The notes below the pieces were generated by a model, which saw nothing but the letters and a program-made list of their open reading frames with translations, had not been told where the DNA came from and did not search any database. Below are positions 1-10,359 of a DNA stretch of 64,000 nucleotides, piece after piece. This DNA comes from Tritrichomonas musculus (lineage: Eukaryota > Parabasalia > Tritrichomonadida > Tritrichomonadidae), in NCBI GenBank assembly GCA_039105265.1, contig JAPFFF010000051.1, positions 930,001 through 994,000 on the forward strand, given 5' to 3'. Positions within the stretch are counted from its first letter, which is position 1; every line of letters begins with the position of its first letter. The translations under genes were made by a program, and so were the position numbers.

Positions 1-1
1 T

Positions 2-1486
2 ATATCCAATTCAGTTAAAACAGGAAATTATTGGCCATTTGACAAAAACAAGATGAATCTAATTGACTTGTCGGCATTTTTTTGCAGTATAAAAATCTTT
101 AAATATTTGTTTTTAAATCATGCCGATCTTACATTAGATTCAATTGATTATGCTATTGCTGGTGGTAACACTGAAATAATTCGAATTTGCATTCAAAAAG
201 GATGTAAAATATCATTGAAATCATTCGAAATGTCGATAAGATATTATCGAAATGATATTTTATCTTGGCTAATTGAAAACAACAGATCTATTTTTATGAA
301 AGGAATTAATGATATTGCATGTTATTCAATCTATTATTCAAACACGGAAGCATTTTTAATAATTTTAGAAAATACTAATTCATTTCAATATGGAAGAATG
401 GATTCATTCACATCATATGAAAAAGAATGGCTTAAATTAATTGTAACTGTTGAACCAGTTTATTCAGACATTATCAAAGAAATTGACTCAATTTATTTCA
501 ATAGGCCTCGATTTGGAGGAAACTTTATATTAAAGCACCCAAAGTATTTAGTCAGTCCATTGTTTTGTTCAATAGAATATTTTTTAAGAGAAAAAGGTAT
601 ACTTGATCAATACAAAGATACTTTACTTATTCCTCCATTTCCAAACAAGTTAGTCATAAATTATATTCGGCGTTTTTCTGGTAATACTAGATTGCTTCTT
701 TATGGTTTTTTCTCAATTGAATTTATAATATTTATCATTAAGAAGAGGCCTATATCATTCATTAATAATAAAAAAGAACTATGCATGAAAGCACTTGAAA
801 TGCATGATATGAATTTCATTAGAGAATTAAGGAAATATTATCCAAAAGTTATAGGACTAGTTTTAAGAAGATTGACAGAATATAAAGGAATGATGAGTGA
901 TGATAGCTATTATTATAATTATTGTAATCATAAGAGTTATAAAAAATATTTATTGGATAACAAGAAATTTATCGATAAAGTTTCAAATCATTCTGTTTTA
1001 TCAAAATTGTTGAAATCTGCATGTTTCACCAATAATATACCAATTATGGAATATCTATTTCAATTTCAACATGTTGATGTTAATTTATTCCTTCCATTTA
1101 ATCAAAAAGGTCCACATAATCATTTGGTTGAAAGACAATCACTACCAATTATTAAATTTCTGTTGAATGATAAAAGAATTGATGTCAATTACACCAATGA
1201 AAAACATGAAACATTATTTTGTTATGCATGCAAACATAATTATATTGAAATTGTTGATTGGCTTTTATATGATAAAAGAATAGATATTAATATTCCAGAT
1301 GAGAATGGAAAGATGCCTTTTTTAATAGCGTGTGAAAATGGAAACTATGATATTGTGAAACATATACTTGATAAAAATCATTCTATTTTGAATGTCTCAT
1401 ATGATGAAAATTCACCTTTTGTACATGCAATTAAGGACAGAGATATTGAAACAATTAAGCTTTTAATTAAAAATAATGGCAATTGA
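2..1486 (+). CDS. Ankyrin-repeat protein (DUF3447-type trichomonad family), 5' end outside the window
   Basis: The frame is open from the left edge; the first ATG is at base 53, but the codons before it read without a stop and look like the same protein. The N-terminus therefore probably lies outside the window and at least 494 codons are visible. Ankyrin-like helix pairs are clearest in the last 150 residues, with motifs such as DKRIDVNYTNEKHETLFCYA and DENGKMPFLIACENGNYDIV, followed by a TGA stop. The N-terminal half is the degenerate ankyrin-like region (NLIDLSAFF, IFKYLFLN) that marks the large DUF3447 family of Trichomonas and Tritrichomonas. Such proteins are thought to be cytoplasmic binding scaffolds; no partner or enzyme activity can be read here. 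No membrane segment or signal peptide is visible in the part seen. The family call is firm and the cellular role is unknown. Confidence 0.85.
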   Translation: MSNSVKTGNYWPFDKNKMNLIDLSAFFCSIKIFKYLFLNHADLTLDSIDYAIAGGNTEIIRICIQKGCKISLKSFEMSIRYYRNDILSWLIENNRSIFMKGINDIACYSIYYSNTEAFLIILENTNSFQYGRMDSFTSYEKEWLKLIVTVEPVYSDIIKEIDSIYFNRPRFGGNFILKHPKYLVSPLFCSIEYFLREKGILDQYKDTLLIPPFPNKLVINYIRRFSGNTRLLLYGFFSIEFIIFIIKKRPISFINNKKELCMKALEMHDMNFIRELRKYYPKVIGLVLRRLTEYKGMMSDDSYYYNYCNHKSYKKYLLDNKKFIDKVSNHSVLSKLLKSACFTNNIPIMEYLFQFQHVDVNLFLPFNQKGPHNHLVERQSLPIIKFLLNDKRIDVNYTNEKHETLFCYACKHNYIEIVDWLLYDKRIDINIPDENGKMPFLIACENGNYDIVKHILDKNHSILNVSYDENSPFVHAIKDRDIETIKLLIKNNGN

Positions 1487-1891
1487 ATACTTTTTGAGAA
1501 AAATATATATTTATAATTTATCTACCAAATAATCATCAATTGAATAAACAAATTAAAATAAGTAAAACAAGTAAAATCATTTCCTTGTTTTAAACTAATA
1601 TTAAGCTGATTATTATATGTACATCTGCTTCTTTTTTTTATAAACAGATAAATAAATTTTAATAAAAACTAATTTTATCTCTCGTCTTGTATTTTTTTTT
1701 TTTTTTTACTGTATATTAATATCTATATAAAGTGTGTCCACTATTAGGAAAGTTAAAATTGTGAAAACTCATTCAATATTTCTATGAGCTTATTCAAAAA
1801 ATGCTTTCTTAATTGTTGACGCACTTTATTGTATTTAAAAGCATTTTAATTATCTGTTAAAGATTCTGAAATAAAAAAATGTATTTTTATT
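1487..1891. other. Intergenic region between convergent genes
   Basis: AT-rich spacer between the 3' ends of the ankyrin and VPS13 genes. It holds a 16-base T run near 1692 and no coding frame or repeat that I recognise. Confidence 0.6.
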
Positions 1892-4800
1892 TTATTCACA
1901 AAAGAGTTGCATTCTATCAGCTAATGACCTAATAATTGTCACTATTAATCTTGCTTCATGATCATCTTCGCATACAAAATTAATTTTTTGATTATTTTTG
2001 TGTGTCATAAACAACAGATTTGCATGATGCGAGATAGATAACAAATCATCAATTTTCAACTCCATTTTAACGAACTGTAAATTATCAGAAAGAACCACAA
2101 TGTAATGATTAAAAATCACCAAAACTCTATTTTCATGATTGCTTTTAGAGTCAACCAAAGACAAGAGAGATTCATAAGGATGAGTTTTTTGGAAAACAAA
2201 TTGAGCCAATGAATAACGACTATAACAATAATTATTTTTAGGATCGTTATTCAAGCCTGATGAAGCACTAACAATTCTATTCAAAGGGAAAGCTCTTGGA
2301 ATTCTTTCTGGCTTAGCAATTATTCTATTAGCTTTATTAGAACTTGAACTATTCGCAGAATTTGCGTTCGAATTAGAATCATTAAAAATATCATCAATGA
2401 AATCGAGGAAATTTTCAGTCATGCTTAAATTAAAGAGTGATGAATCACGGAAAACTAAATTGTATATATCAGCTTGTGTAACTTGATTCAAATAACAAAT
2501 CATCAATGAATTGATGAAGTTATGAATCGGTGCACGAATATGATGCATTTTAATTCCGGTGAATTCTTTATGTGTTTCTAAAGGGATGTAAAAAACATTC
2601 TTTATTAGAAGTGACAAAATGAAATTCTTCTTCTGAGGAAGAGGAACTCGATTTAATCTTCCTTTTGATTTAACAAAAGTAAATTCGAAACGAATAGGTG
2701 AAATCATCAACTTTTTCACTGAATAAAAAGAAAACCGTCTTAATTTATTCTCATCAACTTCTTTCCTCGTTTTGATTTGATTTACTTCGAATTTGAAATT
2801 TTCCAAGAATCCATTCAAAGCAAAGCAAATATCAAGAATAAACTTGATGTCAACAAAGATATGAATTGGTGCTATTTTGATATCAATGCTTTCAAATGAA
2901 TGCATTTTTAATGGAAGATTAGATTTCAATTTCAACGTGAAGAAATTCAATTCTTCTTCACAAACAACAACAGGTGATTTCGATGCAATGAACATGTCAT
3001 TCACATGGAATGAATCAACAATGAATTTTATCGATTTTTGTGGCTTCAGTTTAAATATGATGTTCTTGATAACAATGATAAACAGTTCATGCATGTAATT
3101 GTCAATGAATGATATTTCTATCTTGTTCAAATGAACGTTAAGTAAAGGTGTTTGATCGGCTTTCTTGAACAATGATTGTTCAGAGATTGAAAGGAATGAA
3201 TCTTGGTCACCAATAATGATCATTTTATCACCTCTGTTTGTTGTCCGGACTTCATAAAAGTAGTTGGAGTTAGGAATCGCTTGTGGTTCAACATCTGTTG
3301 TGAAACAAACAACAGTTTCTATCGTTTTAATTCCAATAACGACAGTGTTTTCATCACGGTCAACGAATGGCTGAGGTTTGGCGAACAATGAAGTAGACAT
3401 GCTGTTCACAAGCATTGGATATTTTTTATTGGACGATCTTTTTTGGTCAATTGTAATGACCTGGTTCGATATCATGTTAGTGATAACCGTTGGCGATGGA
3501 AAAGTTGGATATGAAAGATGACCACAAAAACCATTTTCTTCTTTAAGTACGTCTAATTGAATGAAGAAGTCTGGAACATTTTGTTTTTTACTTAATAACC
3601 GAAAAACGGTTGTTGTTTGATTCAATAAATCAACGTTCAAACAATTTTCATAACCTTCGATTGAAAAAGTGAATTTTCCATCAAGATTGGCAAAGACAAT
3701 TGGCACTTTTTTATTCGGTTGGCAATGATTTATCAACTGCTTGCTTTCATCAGTGTTTGACGGTGTCAAATAAACGCTTGTATTCAAATGATTGAATACC
3801 ATGAAATGGACCATCAATTCAAAATGAGTTGTGCTTTCAAAAGGAGTGATAACTTTCACTGCTGATAAAAGAAGGAAGACGTTGTCATTACTAATTAACG
3901 GTAATGAAAATGTTTGGATCGCTTTGGCATCGATTAAGTTAATGTCAGCACTATTGAGACGTGTAACTTCACGCATCAATATGCGCAATGGAACTTTCTT
4001 TGGATATTCGTCAGGTGTGTAAAAGCACATGTTGTTAATGAATGGATAAAAGACGTCCTTGGAGTCCTTCATTGACAGCAATGCTCCTGTTTTATTATAC
4101 ATAACACAAGGAGCAAAAATGGCTATTTGATAAGTGTTCAATTTTTTAGTAAAATCAGTCATTACAGCAATTTTGCATTTTTCTTCTTTGTTTCTTTTGA
4201 TTGAGATCTTGCTTGGCGTCGACGAGTTGCTAAATGTGAAAACTTCAGTTGGTTCAGACTCACCAAATGGTTCAACCGACACTTTGATCTTTAATCTCGA
4301 CTTTTTGTCCTTTAAGAAAGAGACATCAATTGATTGCCCAGTCTCCAAATGATAACTAACATCGTACTTATTTAGCAGTGTTAATGAAACAGGAACAGGA
4401 AGTTGATTCGTGTAAGTCACGTAAGGCAAAAATGTGAAATAGCAAATAGATCGTTGTGGATCAGTTTGGAAAATAACAGAAGAATAATAATTCCTTTCAT
4501 TTTGGGAATCAACGAACTTGTATAATTTCGCTTCTTGATTCGGTCTCTTGAATTTCATTGGAGGCGATATTACCGCTGAAATCGGTGAAATGGCAGCTTG
4601 GATTCCTTTTGTTAGTTGTGGCAACAATGTCAATGGAATTGCCCTTTCAGATTTAGGCTTGACAAATCCGATATATTCATCATCGATTAAAATGTCAATA
4701 CTATAAGAAAGCTCATTTTTAATTACATAAGGTGATGAAAAATGTATCGTTTGAATTCCGATATCGGCGACCAGATAAACAACCGCCATTTTCTCATAAA

Positions 4801-7800
4801 AAATAGGGAAACAAAGATCTTTTATGCAAAAAATGGCAGGCTTATTAAGAAAGATAACCATGATATCCTCAGTCCATTCATAATCATTAATTTGGAACGG
4901 TGTGTCAAGCTTTATTTCAAATTCTTCATATTTGTTTGATTTGGCATTCTTCAGAAATAGACGAATTGGAATACCAGTGTCGTTTTGGAAGAAAATTATC
5001 TTATCAAGGAAAGGTTGATTTGATGATTTATACAATGAATACTTCTTTTTGAATTGAAGTATTTCTGCCAAAATGTAAGGTGAAATGGCAATATTAATTG
5101 GTGATATTTCAGCTTTAGTGAACGTTTGATGATTCACAATTTTCGAATTAACTGAAATATTGAAAGGATCAATAATTGTGTCAATTCCATAGTTAGAATG
5201 ATTGTCATGCTTCAATAGCATCTCAACATTGTATTCAATAAGTTTCTCACCGCCATTTTCATCATTGTAGCCTTGCTTAAATGTTGACGGTTTGATTTCT
5301 AAAGTGATGAATGGAAGACATGGTTGTGTGAGAATTAAATCAATCTGCTGCAATTGAACAACATATTTTCTTCTCCTTAATTCAGCTTCTAATTTAGAGG
5401 AGTAGATTAAAGGCATCTTTAATGAATTAATTTCATTCACTAGCAATTGAATTACATGGAATTCAAAAACAGAAAAAGTGACAATTATTGGTTCTATGGT
5501 CCAAATATCATTTGAAAATGAAATTGAAAACTTTTTGATAATTAATTTATCACTCAAAAATAATTGAATGTCTCTGATTTGAACAATGTTTCCTTCAGGT
5601 GTCAATGAAACATCAAATGACGTCTCAAATGAAAATATATTCTCTTGAATAGGAACGGTTACTTTGAATTTATTCAATGAAAAATAGACTTCTTTTGACA
5701 TCTCAAATGAAGTCGGTGTTGATCCGTTCTGAAACTCATCAACAAATGAAAACAAAGGACAATTCATGATGTAATAAACGCTATCTGGCAAATATTTCAG
5801 CTTCAAAATCAAATCAAATGACTCTAATCGTGCCAATATACGTTTATTTTGAGTTTCAATGCTTAAATGGCCGGTCTCCAAAATCTTATCATTTTCATTA
5901 TCAACGAGATTAATTTTATCTAATTCACAATTAATCAAAAACTTAGTTGGATCAACTTGTGCTTTTGCATTATCAATTGATAAACGTGCAATTTCATTTT
6001 CAGTCTGATCAATGATTAAAAAGACGCCATTTTTCATTTTTATTTCACAACAAATGTCCAATGGCTCGTCTATTTTTTCAGCATTTTTATTATTGTTGTT
6101 AAAAAAGCTATCGTGATTCATTATATCTAAAACACGGAAAATTACATACGACGTATTTCTTGCTAATTCATGAGAATAAGTGCAGGAAAGAAAATCAAAA
6201 TTGATTTTGAAATCTAATTCATAAAAGTAAAAAAATGAATATGAAAACAACTTTTCATTTGATTTGTTTTCAAGAAAAGCTAAGGTCTCTTCTGTCCATT
6301 CTTTGATTCCTTTCTGTTTAACCAAGTTTTCAAATGAATCAACATGCGCTATATCAACGTTATCCCTCAATAACAACTTCATGTCTAAATTGAAATCCAA
6401 ATTTTCAAGCTTCAAAATGAGGTCGTCATTTTTGTTCTGGTTTCTCTTTGTGACTTCGATCTTGTCCAAAAGAATCTGATGGAAATAAGGAGGCTTCAAC
6501 GTGTCCATCTTAAATTCTGTTATGTTTAGTTCATAGTAATTTAATGATTCAATGTCATACACAATTTTGACAACAAATTTCTTGGCGGTTAAATTGAATT
6601 TCAAAAATTTAATCGTTCCTGGATCACCAAATATGTGTGAATAAGGATTCTTTTCCATCAATGCAAATTTTGTCACTTTTGACAGAATCATCGGTGGAAT
6701 ATTGAGCTCAAAATAATCAAGATCAAAGGCAACACTCGTTGGAGTTATGTTGATGACAATTGGAGAAGAAGGTAGCTCAGCCTTCGAAATGAGAGTTGAC
6801 CAAATGTTTCCATATTGAGAAGTAACAGCCTGTGGCGGATCTGACTCAAGTCTAAAAGTGATGCCATCTTCATTATCCTTAATAACAGCGCTCACGTAAT
6901 CCACAGTAACACTAAACATTATCACATCATCATCATTATTAACTTCATTATTTGAAGTGCTGCTTTTATTTGCATCATCATTGTTATTTGTATCATTGTT
7001 TTTGCTGTCAATTGCACCATTATAATTATTGTTGTTGTTTAAATCTTTTTCGTTGTTGTTTTTGCTATCAATTGCTCCACTATTATTGTTAGTGTTAGTG
7101 TTGCTGATTGTTTCATTGATTTTGTTGTTGGTTGCTTCATGATCAATGAAGTGAAGTGTCGTCTTTTTAAATTCAAAATCAATGAATAAATCACCTGATT
7201 TTTCATTTTGATTTTTCTGTTTGTGAAAATATTTGTCTATCGTTGAGTCCTCTTTCAAATGCAACTTCCATTCAAAAAATTTCGGCGATTCGGCAAAAAC
7301 TTGGATGAAATTGAGAGGAACTGCTTTTGCATACAATTCAAAATCGCCAAAATTAATTGTTACGTTTGTTGTTGATTCAAACATTTTAATAAACAACTCG
7401 AATTTTGTTGAATTGATAAATTTTCCGTGATCAGATTTGAAGAACTCCAATGACTCAACTCCGTCCTTATTTAATATAGAGACGTTGAAGTCCTTTTCCT
7501 TTTTGCAAACACTTAATTGTGTCTCATTTTTTAAAGTGAATTTGAAAGCTTCAGTATTTGAGTATTTTGTTGTTTCTCTGAATGAAAAATAGAACGAAAT
7601 CAATTGAAGATGAGAAACAATTTTGAATTCAGGCAACAAATTATTCATTGCTTTTCGTGAATCATCAGAGATATTCAATTCATCAGCCAGATAAAAGAAG
7701 ATCTCATACAACAACAAAGAATCAAAAGTTGTTAAATGGAGTTCTAAAGGAGAAATTGAATTATCAATGACTAACAAATCGGTTTCAATGAAAGGGAAAA

Positions 7801-9739
7801 TTGAAATGCTTACATTTGTTTTTACGTTGATTTTATTGGAGAATACTTTATCATTTAAATGCAACTGAATTGAATTCAATGATAACTGATAGACATCATA
7901 AAGAGACTCAATTATATTAATGTTGTATTTTGATAATGAATTTGAATGAATTTCAAACGAATCCAATGAAATTTTAAGAATTGGTGTATCGTTTTCTATC
8001 TCTTGATAAGGAATGATTAACGTTGAATTGCCGATTAATATATCAAGTTTAACTCTCGGATGAGTGTCTATTATATTCTTAACGTCTTTATCTTTGACAC
8101 TTTTTCTTTCAAAAGTTCTATTGAAAATGTTTGTATTTGTGTAATATTCAATAAATGATGAAATTTGATTAACATCAAAAATGCCTGAAATTGAAGGAAT
8201 ATCTAATTTAATTGCTTGACTAAAATCACTATAATTTACGTTGATTGCCCCTTTGACTCCTTGCGGTAATTCCATTGTATTACGATATTTTTCATTCTTG
8301 TAATTTTTAATGTAAAAAGATGTCGTTTCAAACAAGATTGAAATGACATCTTTATTTTTCGATCCATTTAGAACGATATCATCCATTACGAACCCAAGCA
8401 AAGGCACCAATTTATACTCCTCTTTAGGCATATAATTACCATTATCTTCTTCCTCTTCTTCAATAACAAGGCTATCGTCTTTATTTTTAATTTTTAAATT
8501 CAAGTCAAATTGAATTGAGTTGACTGTTATTTGAAAATCAGATTGAATTGTTTCTTTCGGTTTGGCGAAATATTTGACTATTTCGTCTTCAGTAAATAAT
8601 TTACTATGATTATTCGTATCTCTAGAAAATTGAAATGATGAGTAATATCTCAATAATGCAAGTGTGTTTGGATTTAACGTATTTTTAAAGTCATCGTAAT
8701 TCTTCTTGTTTCTTTCGGGATTCAAAACGTAGTCTTTCCACAAGCTGTAAAACTTCTTACGATTCTTAATAACATCAAGAGCCATTGTAATATCCAAGGG
8801 TTGGTAATTAGTCTTTTTATAACGGATACAACGATAGGAATAACACCACCATAACGTCGATGAACGTTCACTTTTCACTGATTTGAAAGGTCTTCCCAAA
8901 AAGTTCAAAGAACGTTGAACTTTTATATTATTTATTAGCTTTTTGAAAGCATCAGATTGAAGATTATTGAATGATAATTTTAATTCACCTAAATTGGCCT
9001 TGAAGTTGGTAATAGTATTGAAATCCGTATTGTAAATAAAAACGCATTCAAATGAAATCGGATGAATGATAAATTCATTCTCATTTGCTATTTGCATTAT
9101 CATTTGTGACTCAAATGAATCGGTATATTTATTAATTGGATATTTGTTTTCTGTATCATAATAAATACTGAAATTTTTGATTTCAATTTTCTTTGAAAAA
9201 GTGGATGGATGATTTTTAACTATTATTCGCTGCATTGAATCGTTAACTGAATAAAGATTGACTGATCCGAACATGATTCCTAATGATTGACCGTTCATTA
9301 GTCCTTCTATTCGTATATGAATCTTTTGAATACTGATGGTCAAATTATCAAATAATTTTTTCATATTTTTAAGACTAGAATCAAAAAAAATACTTATTAT
9401 CGATTTGATAATTTGTTTTATGAATGTTCGCTCTGTAAAAACTTCGATAAATTGGTTTTCAGGTATTATTGTACTTCCATAGACTTCGCTTCCTACTAAT
9501 ATTAGGTTTTCAATGAAAATATTGCATTGATCTGAAGAAATTGTTACTGAAAGCGAATTGATTAAGCCTCGTTTTATATATAATGGAATTTGATGTTGGA
9601 TTAAAGAATCTTCTTGGAAAATTAAGTCCTTGAGTTGAGCTTTCCCATTCATGAGTTCTATTTCTATTTTTTTGCTATTTACCTTAAAATACTGATTTAA
9701 AAAAGGGTCTAAAAATCGAGTTACAAGATTATTCAGCAT
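1892..9739 (-). CDS. VPS13: VPS13-family bridge-like lipid transfer protein
   Basis: 2,615 residues, close to the usual 3,000-residue VPS13 size, in one uninterrupted frame. Residues 1 to about 115 are a chorein N-terminal domain (MLNNLVTRFLDPFLNQYF, then IEIELMNGKAQLKDLIF). A long alternating beta-rich region follows, expected to form the hydrophobic groove that moves phospholipids between membranes. An Asn-rich linker lies at about 866-936 and an acidic run near 425. Residues about 1580-2050 fit the VPS13 adaptor-binding (SHR-BD) beta-propeller region, and the last 110 residues look like the C-terminal PH-like domain. VPS13 proteins work at organelle contact sites in sterol and lipid supply, autophagy and membrane growth. 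The start is the first ATG, preceded by an initiator-like motif 22 bases upstream. The family call is strong; which paralogue it represents is not clear. Confidence 0.93.
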   Translation of the reverse strand: MLNNLVTRFLDPFLNQYFKVNSKKIEIELMNGKAQLKDLIFQEDSLIQHQIPLYIKRGLINSLSVTISSDQCNIFIENLILVGSEVYGSTIIPENQFIEVFTERTFIKQIIKSIISIFFDSSLKNMKKLFDNLTISIQKIHIRIEGLMNGQSLGIMFGSVNLYSVNDSMQRIIVKNHPSTFSKKIEIKNFSIYYDTENKYPINKYTDSFESQMIMQIANENEFIIHPISFECVFIYNTDFNTITNFKANLGELKLSFNNLQSDAFKKLINNIKVQRSLNFLGRPFKSVKSERSSTLWWCYSYRCIRYKKTNYQPLDITMALDVIKNRKKFYSLWKDYVLNPERNKKNYDDFKNTLNPNTLALLRYYSSFQFSRDTNNHSKLFTEDEIVKYFAKPKETIQSDFQITVNSIQFDLNLKIKNKDDSLVIEEEEEDNGNYMPKEEYKLVPLLGFVMDDIVLNGSKNKDVISILFETTSFYIKNYKNEKYRNTMELPQGVKGAINVNYSDFSQAIKLDIPSISGIFDVNQISSFIEYYTNTNIFNRTFERKSVKDKDVKNIIDTHPRVKLDILIGNSTLIIPYQEIENDTPILKISLDSFEIHSNSLSKYNINIIESLYDVYQLSLNSIQLHLNDKVFSNKINVKTNVSISIFPFIETDLLVIDNSISPLELHLTTFDSLLLYEIFFYLADELNISDDSRKAMNNLLPEFKIVSHLQLISFYFSFRETTKYSNTEAFKFTLKNETQLSVCKKEKDFNVSILNKDGVESLEFFKSDHGKFINSTKFELFIKMFESTTNVTINFGDFELYAKAVPLNFIQVFAESPKFFEWKLHLKEDSTIDKYFHKQKNQNEKSGDLFIDFEFKKTTLHFIDHEATNNKINETISNTNTNNNSGAIDSKNNNEKDLNNNNNYNGAIDSKNNDTNNNDDANKSSTSNNEVNNDDDVIMFSVTVDYVSAVIKDNEDGITFRLESDPPQAVTSQYGNIWSTLISKAELPSSPIVINITPTSVAFDLDYFELNIPPMILSKVTKFALMEKNPYSHIFGDPGTIKFLKFNLTAKKFVVKIVYDIESLNYYELNITEFKMDTLKPPYFHQILLDKIEVTKRNQNKNDDLILKLENLDFNLDMKLLLRDNVDIAHVDSFENLVKQKGIKEWTEETLAFLENKSNEKLFSYSFFYFYELDFKINFDFLSCTYSHELARNTSYVIFRVLDIMNHDSFFNNNNKNAEKIDEPLDICCEIKMKNGVFLIIDQTENEIARLSIDNAKAQVDPTKFLINCELDKINLVDNENDKILETGHLSIETQNKRILARLESFDLILKLKYLPDSVYYIMNCPLFSFVDEFQNGSTPTSFEMSKEVYFSLNKFKVTVPIQENIFSFETSFDVSLTPEGNIVQIRDIQLFLSDKLIIKKFSISFSNDIWTIEPIIVTFSVFEFHVIQLLVNEINSLKMPLIYSSKLEAELRRRKYVVQLQQIDLILTQPCLPFITLEIKPSTFKQGYNDENGGEKLIEYNVEMLLKHDNHSNYGIDTIIDPFNISVNSKIVNHQTFTKAEISPINIAISPYILAEILQFKKKYSLYKSSNQPFLDKIIFFQNDTGIPIRLFLKNAKSNKYEEFEIKLDTPFQINDYEWTEDIMVIFLNKPAIFCIKDLCFPIFYEKMAVVYLVADIGIQTIHFSSPYVIKNELSYSIDILIDDEYIGFVKPKSERAIPLTLLPQLTKGIQAAISPISAVISPPMKFKRPNQEAKLYKFVDSQNERNYYSSVIFQTDPQRSICYFTFLPYVTYTNQLPVPVSLTLLNKYDVSYHLETGQSIDVSFLKDKKSRLKIKVSVEPFGESEPTEVFTFSNSSTPSKISIKRNKEEKCKIAVMTDFTKKLNTYQIAIFAPCVMYNKTGALLSMKDSKDVFYPFINNMCFYTPDEYPKKVPLRILMREVTRLNSADINLIDAKAIQTFSLPLISNDNVFLLLSAVKVITPFESTTHFELMVHFMVFNHLNTSVYLTPSNTDESKQLINHCQPNKKVPIVFANLDGKFTFSIEGYENCLNVDLLNQTTTVFRLLSKKQNVPDFFIQLDVLKEENGFCGHLSYPTFPSPTVITNMISNQVITIDQKRSSNKKYPMLVNSMSTSLFAKPQPFVDRDENTVVIGIKTIETVVCFTTDVEPQAIPNSNYFYEVRTTNRGDKMIIIGDQDSFLSISEQSLFKKADQTPLLNVHLNKIEISFIDNYMHELFIIVIKNIIFKLKPQKSIKFIVDSFHVNDMFIASKSPVVVCEEELNFFTLKLKSNLPLKMHSFESIDIKIAPIHIFVDIKFILDICFALNGFLENFKFEVNQIKTRKEVDENKLRRFSFYSVKKLMISPIRFEFTFVKSKGRLNRVPLPQKKNFILSLLIKNVFYIPLETHKEFTGIKMHHIRAPIHNFINSLMICYLNQVTQADIYNLVFRDSSLFNLSMTENFLDFIDDIFNDSNSNANSANSSSSNKANRIIAKPERIPRAFPLNRIVSASSGLNNDPKNNYCYSRYSLAQFVFQKTHPYESLLSLVDSKSNHENRVLVIFNHYIVVLSDNLQFVKMELKIDDLLSISHHANLLFMTHKNNQKINFVCEDDHEARLIVTIIRSLADRMQLFCE

Positions 9740-9756
9740 TATTTTTTATTTTATTT

Positions 9757-9763
9757 ATAGTGA
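9757..9763 (-). promoter_or_regulatory. Initiator-like (Inr) element of the VPS13 gene
   Basis: On the minus strand the sequence is TCACTAT, matching the trichomonad initiator pattern TCA(C/T)(A/T). The A that would be +1 lies 22 bases before the VPS13 ATG, in the normal range for the very short trichomonad 5' leaders. Confidence 0.5.
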
Positions 9764-10106
9764 AATTTTCATAGGCAGAATCAGATAATTATTTGAAAAT
9801 AACAATTCAATTTTTTTACGATTGAATAATTTGGAACTTTTTAATAATTTATTTTACCATTAATGCCATATAGAAAATGCCCAAATATTTTCATGAATTT
9901 TAAAAAATTTATTTTATTTTAAAAGAGATTTATATTGATTAAAAACTATTATAAAATTTAAAAAAAAATAAAATATATGGTTGTACAAAATGTAATATTT
10001 TGAAGATAAGAAAAAAATAAATGGTGTATTAGCATATTGAGTCATGGTGTATTTGATAAATCATTTGTTCAATTAGATGATCAAAATTATTACTTTCTGC
10101 GCGATG
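9764..10106. other. Intergenic region between VPS13 and tRNA-Ile
   Basis: Very AT-rich, with long A and T runs. I see no coding frame or repeat here. Confidence 0.5.
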
Positions 10107-10128
10107 AAAAAAAAGAAAAAAGAAAAAA
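10107..10128 (-). terminator. Pol III terminator of tRNA-Ile
   Basis: Directly after the tRNA 3' end the minus strand has three T runs (6, then 6, then 8, separated by single C residues). This is the oligo-T stop signal expected for RNA polymerase III. Confidence 0.8.
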
Positions 10129-10129
10129 T

Positions 10130-10201
10130 GGTCCCACAGGGACTCGAACCCTAGACCTTTGCGTTATCAGCACAACGCTCTACCGACTGAGCTATGAGAC
10201 C
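10130..10201 (-). tRNA. tRNA-Ile (GAT anticodon)
   Basis: 72 bases fold as a full cloverleaf with no encoded CCA and no intron. The acceptor stem is GGTCTCA with TGGGACC, the D stem GCTC with GAGC, the anticodon stem TTGTG with CGCAA, and the T arm TAGGG-TTCGAGT-CCCTG. The anticodon loop is CTGATAA, so the anticodon is GAT, reading ATC and ATT codons. The body resembles ordinary eukaryotic tRNA-Ile (GTGCTxATAACGC), but those carry AAT, which is edited to inosine. A GAT isoacceptor is unusual for a eukaryotic nucleus. Internal A and B boxes are normal. Confidence 0.92.
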
Positions 10202-10359
10202 TTGCTGAAAAATGAAAAAGAAGTATTATCGATAATTATATGCAATTATAATGATCCAAAATATTTTTTTCAAGAAAATGTTCTTTCAAAATAAATGAAG
10301 TAAAAAGCATGCTGTTTAAAAACTTAAATTTAAGTTTACTTTTAAAAAATATCTTTTTT

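Noticed and set aside
10037-10294. 85-codon frame spanning the tRNA-Ile gene
   Set aside because: It runs through the tRNA on the opposite strand; the tRNA fold explains the conserved sequence.
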